DNA from: Distichodus sexfasciatus
Lineage: Eukaryota; Chordata; Actinopteri; Characiformes; Distichodontidae
Length of the DNA: 64,000 nucleotides
Reading direction: 5' to 3'
NCBI GenBank assembly: GCA_032718565.1
Contig: JAVGVS010000293.1
Location: 196,536 to 260,535 of the forward strand
The position numbers and the translations under genes were made by a program. The first letter of the stretch is position 1. Every line of letters starts with the position of its first letter. The notes under the pieces are model-generated. The model was not told the origin of the DNA. It worked only from the letters and a program-made list of their open reading frames with translations, and searched no databases. Of the stretch, positions 23,590 through 35,989 are shown one piece after another.

Positions 23590-23660
23590 CTTTGAGAATC
23601 AGAACCAGAGTTGAGTTTATTGCGAAGTACGTTTAACAAACACGGAATTTCTTAAAATAT
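23590..23660 (+). repeat. Short fish repeat fragment
   Basis: GAATCAGAACCAGAGTTGAG, TTTATTGCGAAGTACGTTTA and ACAAACACGGAATTTC resemble a common fish retroposon end motif. Too short to classify. Confidence 0.45.
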
Positions 23661-25100
23661 ATCAGATAATATCAGTAGAAATAAGAGGCACTGAATGAGG
23701 CATGAATAAGCACATTTTTGGGATTCCAGATGTTTTTTTAGCCACAAATGTCCTGCAGAAAGCACGGTGCTCTTGTAGAAGGGCGGGAGAGCATTCTGCT
23801 TTAGACAAAAGTCTCCTGGCCTTACGGACGAGCGTCAGCAGCCAGGTCGAAATTAACAGCTTCGTGTCTGACAGCAGAGAAAGGAGAGAATGGAGCTTGC
23901 GCGGACCGGCATCGCGCCGATGACCGAGCTTTTTTGCGGCGCGGTAAAATGAGGTTGCCTCGGTCCGTGGCTTTGAATTATTAATTCCTCTTCACAGTAG
24001 GAATGTTTGCTAAACAGTGGGGTCCTCTGCAGTTCACTTCTTCTGCACCAGTGCCGCCGGACCCTAGGGAGGAGAGGAGTGTACACTTTAGTGACTCCAT
24101 AAGATGTGCCGTCTGGTTCAGAACACACCGGCTACAAATTGAAAAGCCGCCTCTTTCGGAACTTCCCTATTGAAAGAAATGGAGATGAAAATGTTTTTCT
24201 GAAAATAACGAAAATGGATCTTTCTGTTTTTTTCTATTATAACGGTTTGGAAATGCATCAAATAAGTAGTGAATTTTGCTTCATAAAAAGAAAACATTTA
24301 AATAATGTAGTTTTGAAATCAATTTGTACATTTTTAAATAGTAACCAAAAATGGCAACTATTTTTTAAACTTGATTTATTCAAAAAACATGAATTAATGT
24401 GTAGTTGCAGCTAAACTGTGGTTGCATTTCGTGGCTGGGTGAGCTTAAACTATCCTTATTTCCCCTTTCGTCATCTCACACCGCAGTGTTAGCTCCTAAC
24501 ATTGCTCAGCAAATACGTTGGACAGAAACCAGGCCAAAACGAGAAAAAGAAAAGCGAGTTAACATTTCAATCGTCCCTCCTTCTCGCTATCTTCTCCACC
24601 TCCCAGTATGCATTCTTTAATCATGCATTGAGGAATAAAATAATGCAGTGGTAGACATGGCTCCCTGTCTCTCTACTGGAGGCGGGTGACAAGTCACTTT
24701 GATCTGGCGGAGGAAAAGGGGCCGAGGCTCCGGGAGAAAATTATCAATGAGGGCGAGAAGGGGGGAAAAGAAAACATTGCCCCAGCCAATTATCAAGAGT
24801 TATGTTTTATTCAAAGCCGGAGCTGAGCATCAACCAATCTCCTCTCCGTCCGTGGGTTGGGTAAAAAAAAAAGCGTCATCGTAGCGTCGAGTTATTTCAT
24901 TTGTATCATGGACTCGTCCCTCGCCGCCATTGGAGGCTTTCGAGAGGAGACGTCAGCTTTCGTCGTAGTCTGTCAGGAGCAACTCACATAGGGGGAAATC
25001 TGGCACAGATCAGATTCTAGTTTAGTGATAAAGAGTGTGTTTTTCTGTGAGTGCTAAAGTTCCCACAGCATTAACAAGCCAAATCAGAAGGAACACTTGA
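23661..25100. other. Single-copy intergenic DNA
   Basis: No gene recognised. A 102-codon frame at 24106-24414 is AT-driven with no domain. The 24620-24960 part is unique-looking and may be regulatory. Confidence 0.4.
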
Positions 25101-25345
25101 AGGCAGTCGATAGCGTAAAGGTAGCGCGTCCTCCCCCTGATCAGAAGGTCCCCGGTTCGAATCCAAGGACTGGCAAAGGTACCACTGAGGTACTCATGAG
25201 CATGGTACCGTCCCCAAGCACTGCTCCCTCAGCTCTGCCTTTGTTAGATGCCCGCTGCTCCTTCACGGATGGGTCAAATGCAGAAGGTCACATTTTGTTG
25301 TGGTGTGTTCACAATGACACATAATCACTCACTTTCACTTTCACT
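25101..25345 (+). mobile_element. tRNA-derived SINE, near full length
   Basis: Head AGGCAGTCGATAGCGTAAAG, perfect B box GGTTCGAATCC, GGTACCACTGAGGTACTCAT, TCCTTCACGGATGGGTCAAA and tail CACAATGACACATAATCACT followed by CACTTT repeats. Confidence 0.92.
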
Positions 25346-25469
25346 AGAAATCAGACCTAATCAGAACAAACTTTTGTCAAAATTTTGACAGCTAATAATG
25401 TTTTACTTTATTATAATGAATGACCAAGATTTACACAGTTGTTGCCGGTCAAAATAAACTTTATTGTCA

Positions 25470-25500
25470 TGTCAACTACATATACATATATATATATAAA

Positions 25501-25547
<47 letters not shown>

Positions 25548-25570
25548 ATAATAAAGTATATATATATATT
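25470..25570. repeat. (AT)n microsatellite
   Basis: Long TA runs interrupted by CATA and AAATAC. Confidence 0.9.
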
Positions 25571-26389
25571 TCAATCTAAGGTTACTACAGAATGCAGAAT
25601 TATGCGCTTAGAATATAATTTGTAACACGGCAATTTACGTTTAAATGGATCGCTACATTTAGAACTCTTTTTTGTTGTGTGTTCTGGAAAGGCTTTGCAA
25701 TGAAATGGAATTGCTGTGAATTTATCAGAGAGAGGATAAAAATGTGAGAAAAAAATGTGTGAAACAGAAAATACCGTCACAAACTATTGGTGTTTAACAA
25801 TGTAACTGTATTCTGATTATCATCTATTTCAACCGTAGTTGTAACGGAACAGTTACCCATCATTTATAATCTGAATCTATATACAGTAGGATTAGAATTA
25901 CAAATATGCATTGTAAATACTATAAAATACTATAGTACAGTATAGTAAGTTTAAATACTGTAGTGTAGATGGGAACTGGAACAAGTTAGTTTTTTGTGCA
26001 TATGATGAGCAGTTAAAGAACTACAAACTATAAAAGTGCAGTACTTAACGTTTAGTAATAATAAATAAGAATTTATAAACACCTTATATAATAAATATAT
26101 AAAATGTATAATAAATGTATTTACGTCAAGCAATTATGTTATAGTGAATGTTTTTTTCAAAACGATAAATGCACAACAGTGGAAGCGTAACAGGTATGCA
26201 CAGGTATTTAGTAAAAGATTCATAAAGTTTGTGTCTTTGTAGATACAAGTTGCAAACAGCAGCAATGCATTCTATATTTTTACAAAATGGAAAATCAAAA
26301 GCAAACACTAGAAAGTAAATATGTGTAAAATGAAATAAAATGAGGTGTGCAGCATTTGGAGTGTTTAATTTTTTCCCCAGGGGAGCAGG

Positions 26390-26590
26390 AAATGGACGCG
26401 AGTGCGGTTCAGGTTGAATGCATCGCGGTGTCGCGGACTTAAAGAGTGCTGGTCCTGAGCAAGACCCTTTAACCTCGTTATACCCAGGAGACTGTTCCCG
26501 CAATTAGAAACGCCAGACGACTGGATTAAAGTGCCTGATGGATGTCTACAAAATGCTGAACGTGAAAAATGTAAATCTAACGCGTTCTAA
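26390..26590 (+). repeat. Possible old fish repeat
   Basis: CCTGAGCAAGACCCTTTAACC, then GCCTGATGGATGTCTACAAAA, follows the layout of a widespread fish repeat ending in GCTAAATGCC. A related piece is at 50150-50260. Termini were not found. Confidence 0.4.
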
Positions 26591-28096
26591 TAGCAGTTGT
26601 CGTTGCTGGCCGGATTTTAGTAAGTCCAAATTGTTATTTTTCAGGAAAATCAAAACAACGATATCTAATATATGAACATTGTATATAAATATATGATCAA
26701 GCCGTTTTCCAACACTTTTCATTGGTTAAATATTTCTAAAACTGTCAGGCCAACGTGAAGACTGACCAATGGAACTGATTTATGACAAAAAATTAAAATG
26801 ACCATAATGGACTTGCTTCCATTTCTACAGCGAGGATATGAGGTATGACATAACTTTAGGTATTACATGGTAGGTGTTGGCTCACGCTATTGTTGAGGAT
26901 CCCAAAGGTCTGTTCATGGTACCTCAATATGAAACAATGTTGTTGGTTCTGACGTGGTACTTGGTTTATAATTGGCCTTGATGTCAACCCAATTTACCAA
27001 AACACTTTCGCCCAAATTTTGCTTCATATAACTAGATTTGCTGAAAGATCAAAACGGGTTTAGTGCAAAATTTCTAAAATACTCTTGACCAAACCACGCC
27101 CTGGAGAAGCTGAAGGGAGGTGAGATGGATCTTGACCTAGTAAACAGACAAAATCTGGTCGGGAACTCAGTCGCCATGTTAACATTGGTAGGTTCTGGTT
27201 TTCTGCTCCTAAAGGCCGTCCAATATTGAGATGTGAACGCGAAGTTCCAGGTCGGAGCTTGCTTACGATAGGCAGCGGCGCCACACCAACGTCATGATCG
27301 TATTCTCGAATGAGGCTACAGCTTCACTTATGCGCCGGGTTGGCTATGTAACCTGATTGCAATAATGGAGAATATATTTCAGCAGCGGGGTGCTCATTGT
27401 AACCATACACGGTGTTTTTTTTCTCTTGAGAAAGACTGGCTGTCAATCTTAAGAAAAAAAAAAGAACGAAAAAAAAAATCCACAGCCGTGCAATACGTCT
27501 TCCTCTCTCTTTCTGGTGGAGTAGGAAACATGAGGTTAAAGTTGTTCCGTCAAGGGAGAGGAGAGATTATTATTGTGAGCGCTGAAAGCAGGAGAGCTAA
27601 TGCATGCGTTCGCCCGCCATACAGCCAGCTGCCGCCGGGCGCCAGGAGAATTGCTTGCTGCTTGGTTTTGCAGGTCAACAGAGGCAAACTTAGCGTGTTC
27701 GCATCTGAGGACTTCCAATGCAAGCTCTCTCTCGAAAACGTAGGCATTTGTATGTGCTGGAAATAAAAGGTACGGTGCAAAATATTGACACTGTGAAGAG
27801 GATTTTTTTTTTTGGCAACTGCGCATTTTTTCCCCAATTGTTAAATTCTTGGTTTGTTTGATAGCAAAATTGTGCAGTTAATTGAAACCAACATGCAGAA
27901 CTCCTCTAATGGACATCATCTTGCCATGATAATTTGGCTCAATTATGTAATATATTTCACGATAAAAATTATTAATAATTTTCCCAATTCTGTCCAGTCT
28001 GCCACAACATTTCCTTCAAATTATTTTAAAAATCATCACAAAGATGAGAAATACACTTTTATTGGGAAAAAAATCCTAGCTTTAAGGGATGTAATA
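26591..28096. other. Intergenic, no gene seen
   Basis: Frames at 27365-27766 (plus, 133 codons) and 27536-27837 (minus) overlap on opposite strands, contain K- or S-rich low complexity and match no family I know. No repeat recognised. Confidence 0.45.
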
Positions 28097-28355
28097 TAGT
28101 GTCACGGTTAGGGAGTTCGCCCAGCGATCTGAGGGTTGCCGGATCAAACCGCGGACCGGAAATGGTCCTACTGAGGTACTCGTGAGCAAGGTACTGTCTC
28201 CAAGCACTGCTCTCTGGACGTTGCCAAAAAACAAAACAAAAAAGGCGCACTCCGCTTCTTCACAGATCTGTCAAATGCAGACGTCACATTTCGTTTTGGT
28301 CCACGCTGTGCTGGACTGTTCTGTGTTCACAATGACAAATAATCACTCACTTAAA
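28097..28355 (+). mobile_element. tRNA-derived SINE, A-run variant
   Basis: Has GTGTCACGGTTAGGGAGTTC, TACTGAGGTACTCGTGAGCA and CTCCAAGCACTGCTCTCTGG. After GTTGCC it carries an A-rich run (AAAAAACAAAACAAAAAA) before the SINE tail. The B box is damaged (GCCGGATCAAACCG). Confidence 0.88.
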
Positions 28356-28389
28356 TTTACACTACAAACCTTGTCTGTGAACGATGAGG

Positions 28390-28487
28390 AACCCAAAGAA
28401 ACCCAAAGCAAAATAATCATAAATCATAATTGAGGTAAACCGCTCAATTAACCGTGATTACTGATTTGAGTTCACACCGCCCAGCCC
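28390..28487 (-). mobile_element. hAT-like MITE end
   Basis: Ends CACACCGCCCAGCCCTA, which on the other strand reads TAGGGCTGGGCGGTGTG, a common hAT MITE start in fish. The far end is missing. Confidence 0.5.
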
Positions 28488-29603
28488 TAGTTCACAGAGA
28501 AAAAAAAATCCCTTCGACTCGCTGGCCTTTGGCATCGGTGCGTCACGGAAAGCAGGAAGATGACGACTTTGGCATGAAGGGGAGCGCCACCTCCCTTCGC
28601 AGCCTTCTGACCCGATACACGGCCCTCTCTCTCGTTCCCTTCATTCAAGTGGTGACACAAACATTTTAATGTAGCTGCCAAGGAAAAAGACCAATGCAAA
28701 TCACTATCGAGACACTCGAGCAGCAAGATATGACTAATTCATCAAAGTGCTGGAGGCTTTTTTTTTCTGGACGTCGCTACTCCTTTTCCCCCCCTCCCTC
28801 CACCCTCCTCCCTTTTCTGGACAGTACTTTACATGACGGGCTATTTTAAGCGTTAGAGGAGGAACTTTGATCGTTTGGCACTTAGTAGAGGGGCAAGGGG
28901 GAAATTGTTCCTACCGTTTAGGAAACAGCACAAATTAATTTGCCTTGCAACAAACGCATAATGTTTGAGGTGTATGAAAATGGCCATGAAGCCGCTCCAC
29001 GCGAAGATATATTCTGCATTTATACAAATTTCGGGCATGTGCAAAGGGATTACGTCGGGACTGTTGGAAATTCCTATGCGATGAAAGGGAAAGAATATCC
29101 ACCCCAAAAATGATTAATGCTGTCTAGGTACACAGAAGATTGAGCGATCCTGTCATCGCACCATATGGTACCAACGCTCCAGCAAACCAAAAGGCCAGTT
29201 CACTTCACAGACTCCTGTGGCTCTGTTTTTGCCCCGTTCTCATGCCACGCTCTCGGAGAAACTGTGATTGTGCCCCACTACTGGAGCTGAGAGGTAACAG
29301 AGATTAAATTTTAACCACAGAAAAAATATTTTGCTGAATAACTCAAATATTCATTGTTTAATGCAATTGGGGATGCATTTTCAGGAAGCAAATGACTAGA
29401 AAGTGAGGGTTGTAAACATTAAAGAAACATTTCCATTTATGGAGAATCTACAGTTCTAAATATTACAATTAACCTGCACCAGCATGAACTTCCCCACCAG
29501 TTTTTAGTGCAAAATTCAAACCACTTTTACTATTATTACTCAGTAAGGAACGTTTGATTGTGACGATATGATTTTTAAATGTTAAAAAAATGTTGAAATG
29601 TGA
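28488..29603. other. Single-copy intergenic DNA
   Basis: No repeat or gene recognised. Unique-looking sequence at 28860-29110. Confidence 0.4.
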
Positions 29604-29651
29604 ATAAATAAATGAATGAATGAATGAATGAATGAAGTAAATAAATAAATG
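29604..29651. repeat. (AAAT/GAAT)n microsatellite
   Basis: Mixed AAAT and GAAT units. Confidence 0.9.
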
Positions 29652-30359
29652 CTTTAGGAACACCTAGATAGGGTTCCTGGTTTCATTATATAACCTATGC
29701 AATTGTTAGCAGTGAAAATAAAAGTATTTTTATATGGCAAAAACTGATAAAACTGGTAGTGGTATTTTTGTGTATTTTTGTGTTAACTGTGATTTTCATG
29801 GAGCCAACATTTAGAGAGTGAATGTAAGTGGCACTCCAGAAATCACCTCTTAATGTGGTTATATCGTTGTTCTGGGTTGCTGCCGAGTTGGGCTCGGCTA
29901 ATGTGTCTCCTGGCATGTCGAATTAAGTTGAAAGGTATAATTTGCCATGTCTTGAGGTTTATCCTTTACCTCCTCTTCTGCAGTCTTTGCTAAGAAATAT
30001 ATTTGCAGAGGGACAGAGATTCATTGGTACACTTTGAGGATGAAACAAAGCTGCGAGCTTTGGGGTCATAATTCATGGCGGCTTTTTTCATGGATGGTAA
30101 AACTTTAAACCTGCTGCTCAGGCTGGACGGGGGAAGCCTCACATGCTGTTGGACTTTTTTTTTTATTTGACAGCTTGTCTTTCTGTTCCAATGTCATTCT
30201 AAGTCTTTGTAGGTACAGATCTGATATCTGATGGGTATGTAGAGAAACAAAAAAGTTAAATAGTCGTATCGGTGGTCCTGTATATGTAGACTGGTGGGGA
30301 GGAGCAAACTAGGGTTAGAGACGGTTAGAGACAATGCTTTAACAATGCCGTAGCATTTC
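29652..30359. other. Intergenic, nothing recognised
   Basis: No repeat or gene recognised. Confidence 0.4.
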
Positions 30360-30990
30360 CAGTAATGAGATATATATTATACTACAAACTATTATACTAT
30401 AAACTATACCATGTATTTTCTACAAATTGTGATGTATGTGATGTGGGAAGAAAGCTAATATATAAACTGTATAATATATATATATAATATAATATAATAT
30501 AATATAATATAATATAATATAATATAATATAATATAATATATATAATATATTAAATTAAATATAATAACTTTAAATAACTAAATTATTATATATAGACAG
30601 ATAGATATGAATTTAATATCATACTGTACATTATATATATATATATATATATATGTATAATTAAAATATGATGTACAGTATATACTGTATACAATATTCA
30701 AAAACCACACAACCATGTGTCTAGTTATATTTATATTAATAAACATCTTTCTGGCCTTATAAGTAAATGTATCAAAACAGTAAAGTAATTAATATTTATT
30801 TATTGATTAATTATATAAATATGTATATTATAGCATTAATATAATAAAAAATAACAATTTCATTTTATAACACATTTATACCTGTCTATATTTTATGCTA
30901 TTATTAACATCTTTCAAACTAGACAAGTAAATAAATAATAATATAATAAAGTATAATAAAACTAGTCATAAATGTAATACCTACTGTATA
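30360..30990. repeat. AT-rich block with (TAATA)n pentamers
   Basis: Almost pure A/T. A pentanucleotide array of about 11 units occupies 30485-30541, and an (AT)n tract lies near 30633-30655. Confidence 0.9.
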
Positions 30991-32780
30991 TTGGCTTCAT
31001 TTTATGGAGAAGGGCTGGTTTCCGGTTTTCGTTTTTTCCCCCTCCCCTGTAGTCGCGCCATAAAAACCCAGCAGCAGTCTGTAGTAAATGGGTGTTTGTT
31101 ACAAATAAAGATAGGTATTTAAACAGAAGTACAGATTAAGAGATTCCTCCCGCCGTTTTCTCCTTTTCCAGATTGTTAATTTTCTCGCCGCCGCAGGCTA
31201 GAATGTGTACGGAGGATAAACCTTTTTATAGGCTAAACTCAATTGGTTTTCATTATCTAAGATGCAATTTTGGTTTAATTTTTTCTCCCTCTCGCTCTAA
31301 TCCAAGGCCAATCCTTATTTGCTTACTCCCTCACTCTCTCTCTTACTCCCTCACTCTCTCTTTTTCCTCAGTTGCTATGGAGAGCGAGGGAGTCTGCTTC
31401 ATAGCGAACGGTCTGAATATCCTCCTTTAACTAAGTCATGCTGACACCCTTATTGTCACTGTACTACATTATACAGTACCAACCTTTCAGCAAGTTCCTT
31501 CCCCCTTTTTTGCCTGAATTGTAAAGATTGAAGCACTCTAAACTGCACGTAAGCCATGCACCAGTCTCCAAACGGTTGCGTTTTGCACCAAAGACGACGA
31601 CGACGATGACACCTTTCATAATTCGCTCTCTCTCGCTCGCTCTCTCTCGCTCGTGGCTGCTCCGAGGGCCGTGAAAACCTAATGGAAAAGCAGCACAACC
31701 TTGCCAACGTTGTCAGACTGGTCTAGTCAGCTGGAATAAACATTTCGATTCCAACGCAATCATCTGTACACCTAATAATTACAGGGACGCCACTTCCAGA
31801 CTCGCCGGCTAATGAGTGTGTTCGCCGGTGTCATCGCCGCGCTCGGCAAATACCAAAACAGGAAATAAATATTGAAAGTGGACAGAAGCTTAATGACCCG
31901 GTAATTCCGTCTTCATGAGTGGACGTGCTTTATTTACTGTCAGTAAACACCGTCGCACGCAAACCTGCTTTCTCATGTCTTGACTGCTGATTTTCTTATT
32001 GAATTTCAAATAATTAACTAATACAAAAAATGCGCAGTTGAATTGCTTTTCGTGCGACAAGACATCATTAGGACTTCACAGTGAGTGTGAGTATTTCCCA
32101 GCAGCATAATCAGGAGGAAATTAAATTTCGGCCGGTGGAAATCCATGGATTACCTCGTGTTTTTGTGGACACTTTCAATCAAAGACTGTGGGAAAGCGAA
32201 ATGTGCGAGACAACATACAACGCGAGTTCATCTGCGACATATCGAATTGTGTCTGCGCGAAGGCACTCAGCGTCATTATTTTCTCTCCAAAAGTGTATGC
32301 CGTGTGAATCAGTCTTCCCTAGTCGATGGTGTATTGCTGACTCATGCTGCAGGAAGAAGAGAGGGAGTTAAAAAACAAAACAAAAAAAGGAACTGTGTTT
32401 TGGTTTCATCCCCGTAGAGAATCTCCGCTATATAATATTGACATTTAGCCCGTTGCCTTTATGCTGCTTCTTCATTATCCTGCTCATTCCTTCCATCCCT
32501 TCTTCGTCTCACGGATTCAGAATACAATACGAGCGTCTGACAATACAGGCGCTGCCTCGTGCTCCGTCCACATTCATCATCGGGATCGGGTTGCTGTAAT
32601 GCCATAGCAGCTACAAATCGTAGATGTCCCTTTTCTGGGCTAAGCTGTTGTGATGATATGAGTATGTGTTACTGCTTAAAGACAACAACGGAGTGATTAT
32701 GTAGTTTAAAAAAAATAAACCATTCACAATAACTTACAGAGATATTATAACGAGCGGTTATGTTAGTATGTGCCATGATG
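30991..32780. other. Single-copy, motif-rich interval
   Basis: No repeats apart from short CT/CGCT runs at 31625-31650. The 31740-31990 part contains GGAAATAAATATTGAAAGTG and a GTAAACAC forkhead-like site, with balanced composition typical of distal enhancers. Frames at 31173, 32081 and 32145 have no recognisable domain. Confidence 0.4.
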
Positions 32781-32787
32781 TGCCCAC

Positions 32788-33090
32788 ACACACACACACA
32801 CACATCATTGTGAGGACCTTTTATTATTACTACACCCACACTGAAGCGTAACCTTAACCTCAGTAAACATCAAGAAGGCATTTTACATTTTAAGTGCTTC
32901 AAATAATATATCAAATAAATTGAATAAATATTAAATCAAATTCTAGGAATTGTCTATAAAAGAACTGTGGCCAGGCAGAATTTCTTCACAAAGTCAGAAA
33001 AATCTGAGCAGTTTTCTGATCTTTTAGGAGACAGTCAGGTCCTCACAAGTGCCTTCTGGCTGTCTTTGTCAGCGAATTCCACTCACATCC
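32788..33090 (+). repeat. CA tract plus GTGAGGAC-type repeat unit
   Basis: (CA)n at 32788-32803 is followed by ATCATTGTGAGGACC, CCTTAACCTCAGTAAACA, TGGCCAGGCAGAATTTC and GGAGACAGTCAGGTCCTCAC. The same order of motifs recurs at 44780, 51130, 51370 and 51810. Confidence 0.6.
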
Positions 33091-33341
33091 ATAATAGGGC
33101 GTAACGGTAGGGTGTTCGCCTGGTGATCAGAAGGTCGCAGGTTCGAATCCAGGGCCGGTAAAGTTACCACTGAGGTGCTCATGAGCAAGGTACTGTCCCC
33201 AAGCACTGCTCCCTGGATGCTTGTTAGCTGCCCACTGCTCCTTCATGGATGGGTTAAATGCAGAGGTCATATTTCGTTGTGGTGCACTGTGTGCTGTGGT
33301 GTGGTGTGTTCACAATGACAAATAATCACTCACTTTCACTT
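33091..33341 (+). mobile_element. tRNA-derived SINE, well preserved
   Basis: A-box-like GGGCGTAACGGTAGGG, perfect B box GGTTCGAATCC and an intact body and tail with the long GTGGTGCACTGTGTGCTGTG segment. Closely similar to the copy at 34271, so both belong to a comparatively young subfamily. Confidence 0.93.
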
Positions 33342-33404
33342 AAATACCAGAAGTAAATAGCACTACAGCTAACCCTAATGTCAACAGTAACGACTACATC
33401 TTTC

Positions 33405-33545
33405 AGTGGGGTCTTTCTGTGTGCATTTTGTCTGCTCTCCCCGGGTTCGCCTAGTTTTTCTCCGGGGCTTCGGTTTAAAAAGCATGTGCTGTAGGTTGAT
33501 AGGCTACTCTAAACTGCCCCCTTAGATGTGCATGTGAGTGAGTTA
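33405..33545 (+). mobile_element. Second-family SINE fragment
   Basis: GGTCTTTCTGTGTGCATTTT, CTGCTCTCCCCGGGTTCGCC and GTAGGTTGATAGGCTACTCT align with the body of the 12533 element. Head and tail are missing. Confidence 0.7.
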
Positions 33546-34021
33546 CTCATTAGTATTTGCCAAGTAGATATAGTAGAAATCATTTTTTAATTAATTCTAG
33601 AACTTTTCCTTAAAAACTCGGCCTTATGAGGGCCGGTCCTTACGTGCATTTTTAGTGAATATTAATTAAGATCCCAATGAGATCTCAGTGAGGGTCGAGC
33701 CATTGACCGCTAGTGTGCATTAGTATCCTGAAAAATGTGAGCGATGTCACAAAATGTCTTTAATGAGACAATAAGGTCCACACAAAAAACACGAGCAAAC
33801 ACACATATACACACACGTCTGTTGACTTGTAATGCTGTGGCTCAGTAATGCTGTGTCTACAAGTAATGACAGCTGGTTCTTATAGGTGTGGAACTGAAAG
33901 CATGTTTTTTAAATCTGCGTGACAAATAAATCAGATTTTGATTCTCAGACAGTGAAATTTGAACCACCAAACAGAGTTGTAGTCAAGGCCACCTAAACCG
34001 AGACCAAGTCCTGACTGAGAA
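33546..34021. repeat. Likely continuation of GTGAGGAC-type repeat
   Basis: TTAATTCTAGAACTTTTCC, CGGCCTTATGAGGGCCGGTC and GAGACAATAAGGTCCACAC followed by a CACACATATAC tract resemble the units at 41600 and 44550. Alignment is loose. Confidence 0.4.
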
Positions 34022-34091
34022 CAGAGTGTGTCGAGACAGAGACAAGACCAAGACTCTGAAGGGCCGAGACAGAGATGAGACCGAGACCAGG

Positions 34092-34125
<34 letters not shown>

Positions 34126-34135
34126 TGACCAGACC
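34022..34135. repeat. (GAGACC)n minisatellite
   Basis: Degenerate to perfect GAGACC/GAGACA hexamers, perfect over about 34086-34124. Translation gives an alternating charged repeat (E-T-E-T or R-S-R-S), which explains the frames here; I do not regard them as genes. Confidence 0.9.
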
Positions 34136-34270
34136 AACGCAGGTTTTACACTACATGACAAAAAAGTGGAGCATGCAAAGCCTGAGCACCCCTCAAAAAA
34201 GAGCTGAACGAAGCAAACTGTCAGTGATCCGAAACGATATGAACAGAATAAACAAACGTTCGCAATCTAA

Positions 34271-34509
34271 CAGTTGGTGGCGTAACGGTAGGGTGTTCAC
34301 CCTGTGATCAGAGGGTTGCAGGTTCGAATCCAGGGCTGGTAAAGTTACCACTGAGGTACTCATGAGCAAGGTAACGTCCCCAAGCACTGCTCCCCGGGCG
34401 CTTGTTAGCTGCCCACTGCTCCTTCACGGATGGGTTAAATGCAGAGGTCACATTTGGTTGTGGTGCACTGTGTGCTGTGCTGTGGTGTGTTCACGATGAC
34501 AATAATTAA
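34271..34509 (+). mobile_element. tRNA-derived SINE, well preserved
   Basis: CAGTTGGTGGCGTAACGGTA head, GGTTCGAATCC B box, complete body, and a tail cut to CGATGACAATAATTAAC. Best reference copy together with 33091. Confidence 0.93.
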
Positions 34510-35684
34510 CTTTCCAAACAGTCTGCCAGTGATCTGGTTAGGATGTACTTTGTTAGCCGTTAGCCCGTGTAGCGTGGTGGTTAACCCAAACGCGGCTGAG
34601 AACGCGAGTAGGTAGGACTGCCACACGAGTTGATCTAAGAACTCTCTTATGCGAAGAGCTAGGATTACCACAAATAATCCGCATTCTAGCAACACACGCT
34701 CGGTCAAAGAGATGAACCAAATAACTGAGAGTACTCACAGTTGACGCCGACAGGGTCGGAGGGTGGGCTGGTTGACTCAATGACAGAGCGATGCGCCGCG
34801 AGGAAATGATTCCTTTTACACTCCTTGAACGGCGACCTACCACATCCGGGTCCTGCTATCGGCCGCAGGACGCAGTGCGCGTGACACAAACAACATACAC
34901 TAAGCGACATTAAACATGTTTATTCAATATTTATCTCTTATCTATAATGAGGACATCTCTTCACTGGAAGCAGTTATCCAAACTGATCACATCATATGTT
35001 AAACTCAACAAACCACAGCGGCAGAACACTCCTCAAGACCAAACTCACCCCAAAGATGAGGGGGTAGCTGCTAAACACCACACGACATGGCCTGAATCAC
35101 CAAATCAATGGAAAATCAGGTTTAAAGTACAGTTCAACATTCTGTGATCTTAACATGCACGATGGGGTCCGCCCCTCCACTGGTGCTGAGGAGGCAGGGA
35201 CTGACGGCACCAATGCCAAATTAATACTAATATTCTCAGAGTTGTGGAGTCGGCTGATCTCGAAATAAAATCCTGAGAAATAAAATCCGAGTCCGAGTCC
35301 ATGACAAGACCGAGACCTTCGAAAACTGGTCTTGAGAGCAAAACCACCCCACCTACATCAAAAGACCCACATTAAACCGTTACCATTTAGACACTTGTCC
35401 CCCTCAAAGCCCTAATTACGTTCGCACCAAAGCAAACGCAAACACTCACTTACATACATGCACGCAAGCAGCCGGCGTGAGACATGCTGTTAGCTGGTAG
35501 TGGCTCTATTAGAGCGCGGCGTCTGCGGCCCGCGACAGCAGGAGCTGGAGGTAGGTCAGCTGACGAGTTGTCATGGCGAGTCTCTGATCGTCGGCTCGTA
35601 ATTAGCGCCTCGCCGTTCTCAGATGTGCTGGCGAACACTACCCAGAGCTCCTGGCCTCGTTCCAAACCATCCTCCGATCGCCTC
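34510..35684. other. CpG-containing non-coding interval, origin unknown
   Basis: Segments 34590-34890 and 35460-35684 are richer in CpG than the surroundings. The 35285-35330 piece (CGAGTCCGAGTCC, AAGACCGAGACC) echoes the GAGACC array at 34022, so 33970-35355 may be one old transposon with a SINE in it. Minus-strand frames of 90-96 codons at 34435-34843 have no recognised domain. Confidence 0.4.
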
Positions 35685-35989
35685 TAGGGATGTCACGAGT
35701 TTAACCCCGATACGATATTATATCGATTCAACGGACAACATATGTTGATATCACAAAGTCTGCTACAATACGATTCGATTCAGCTTAGTTCAGCGATCAA
35801 TATGAAGCAGTATCATATGCTGATGTAACACCATCACGTCCCTTCATATCAAATCACAAAAAGCAAATAAAATATCGTTTGACATTTTTATTCCTGATTT
35901 ATACCAGACATTTAAATGAGAAACAAACTTCTCTTTCAATAAAAACAGACCTCCTTAATATAAAGTGATGTTACAATATGTATGATGTG

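Noticed and set aside
26126..26503. 125-codon minus-strand frame
   Set aside because: AT-driven composition, and it overlaps an old fish repeat; no domain seen.
27365..27837. Frames of 133 codons (plus) and 95-96 codons (minus)
   Set aside because: They overlap on opposite strands, include A-run encoded lysine stretches and show no family resemblance.
30485..30541. TATA-rich tract as a promoter
   Set aside because: A pentanucleotide microsatellite with no other promoter signal nearby.
33091..33170. tRNA-like A and B boxes suggesting a tRNA gene
   Set aside because: No cloverleaf can be formed and the sequence continues into a SINE body; several other copies in the window share the same layout.
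34022..34161. Arg-Ser-repeat protein frame (minus strand)
   Set aside because: Produced by the (GAGACC)n minisatellite in a transposon-rich region; no RNA-binding domain follows.
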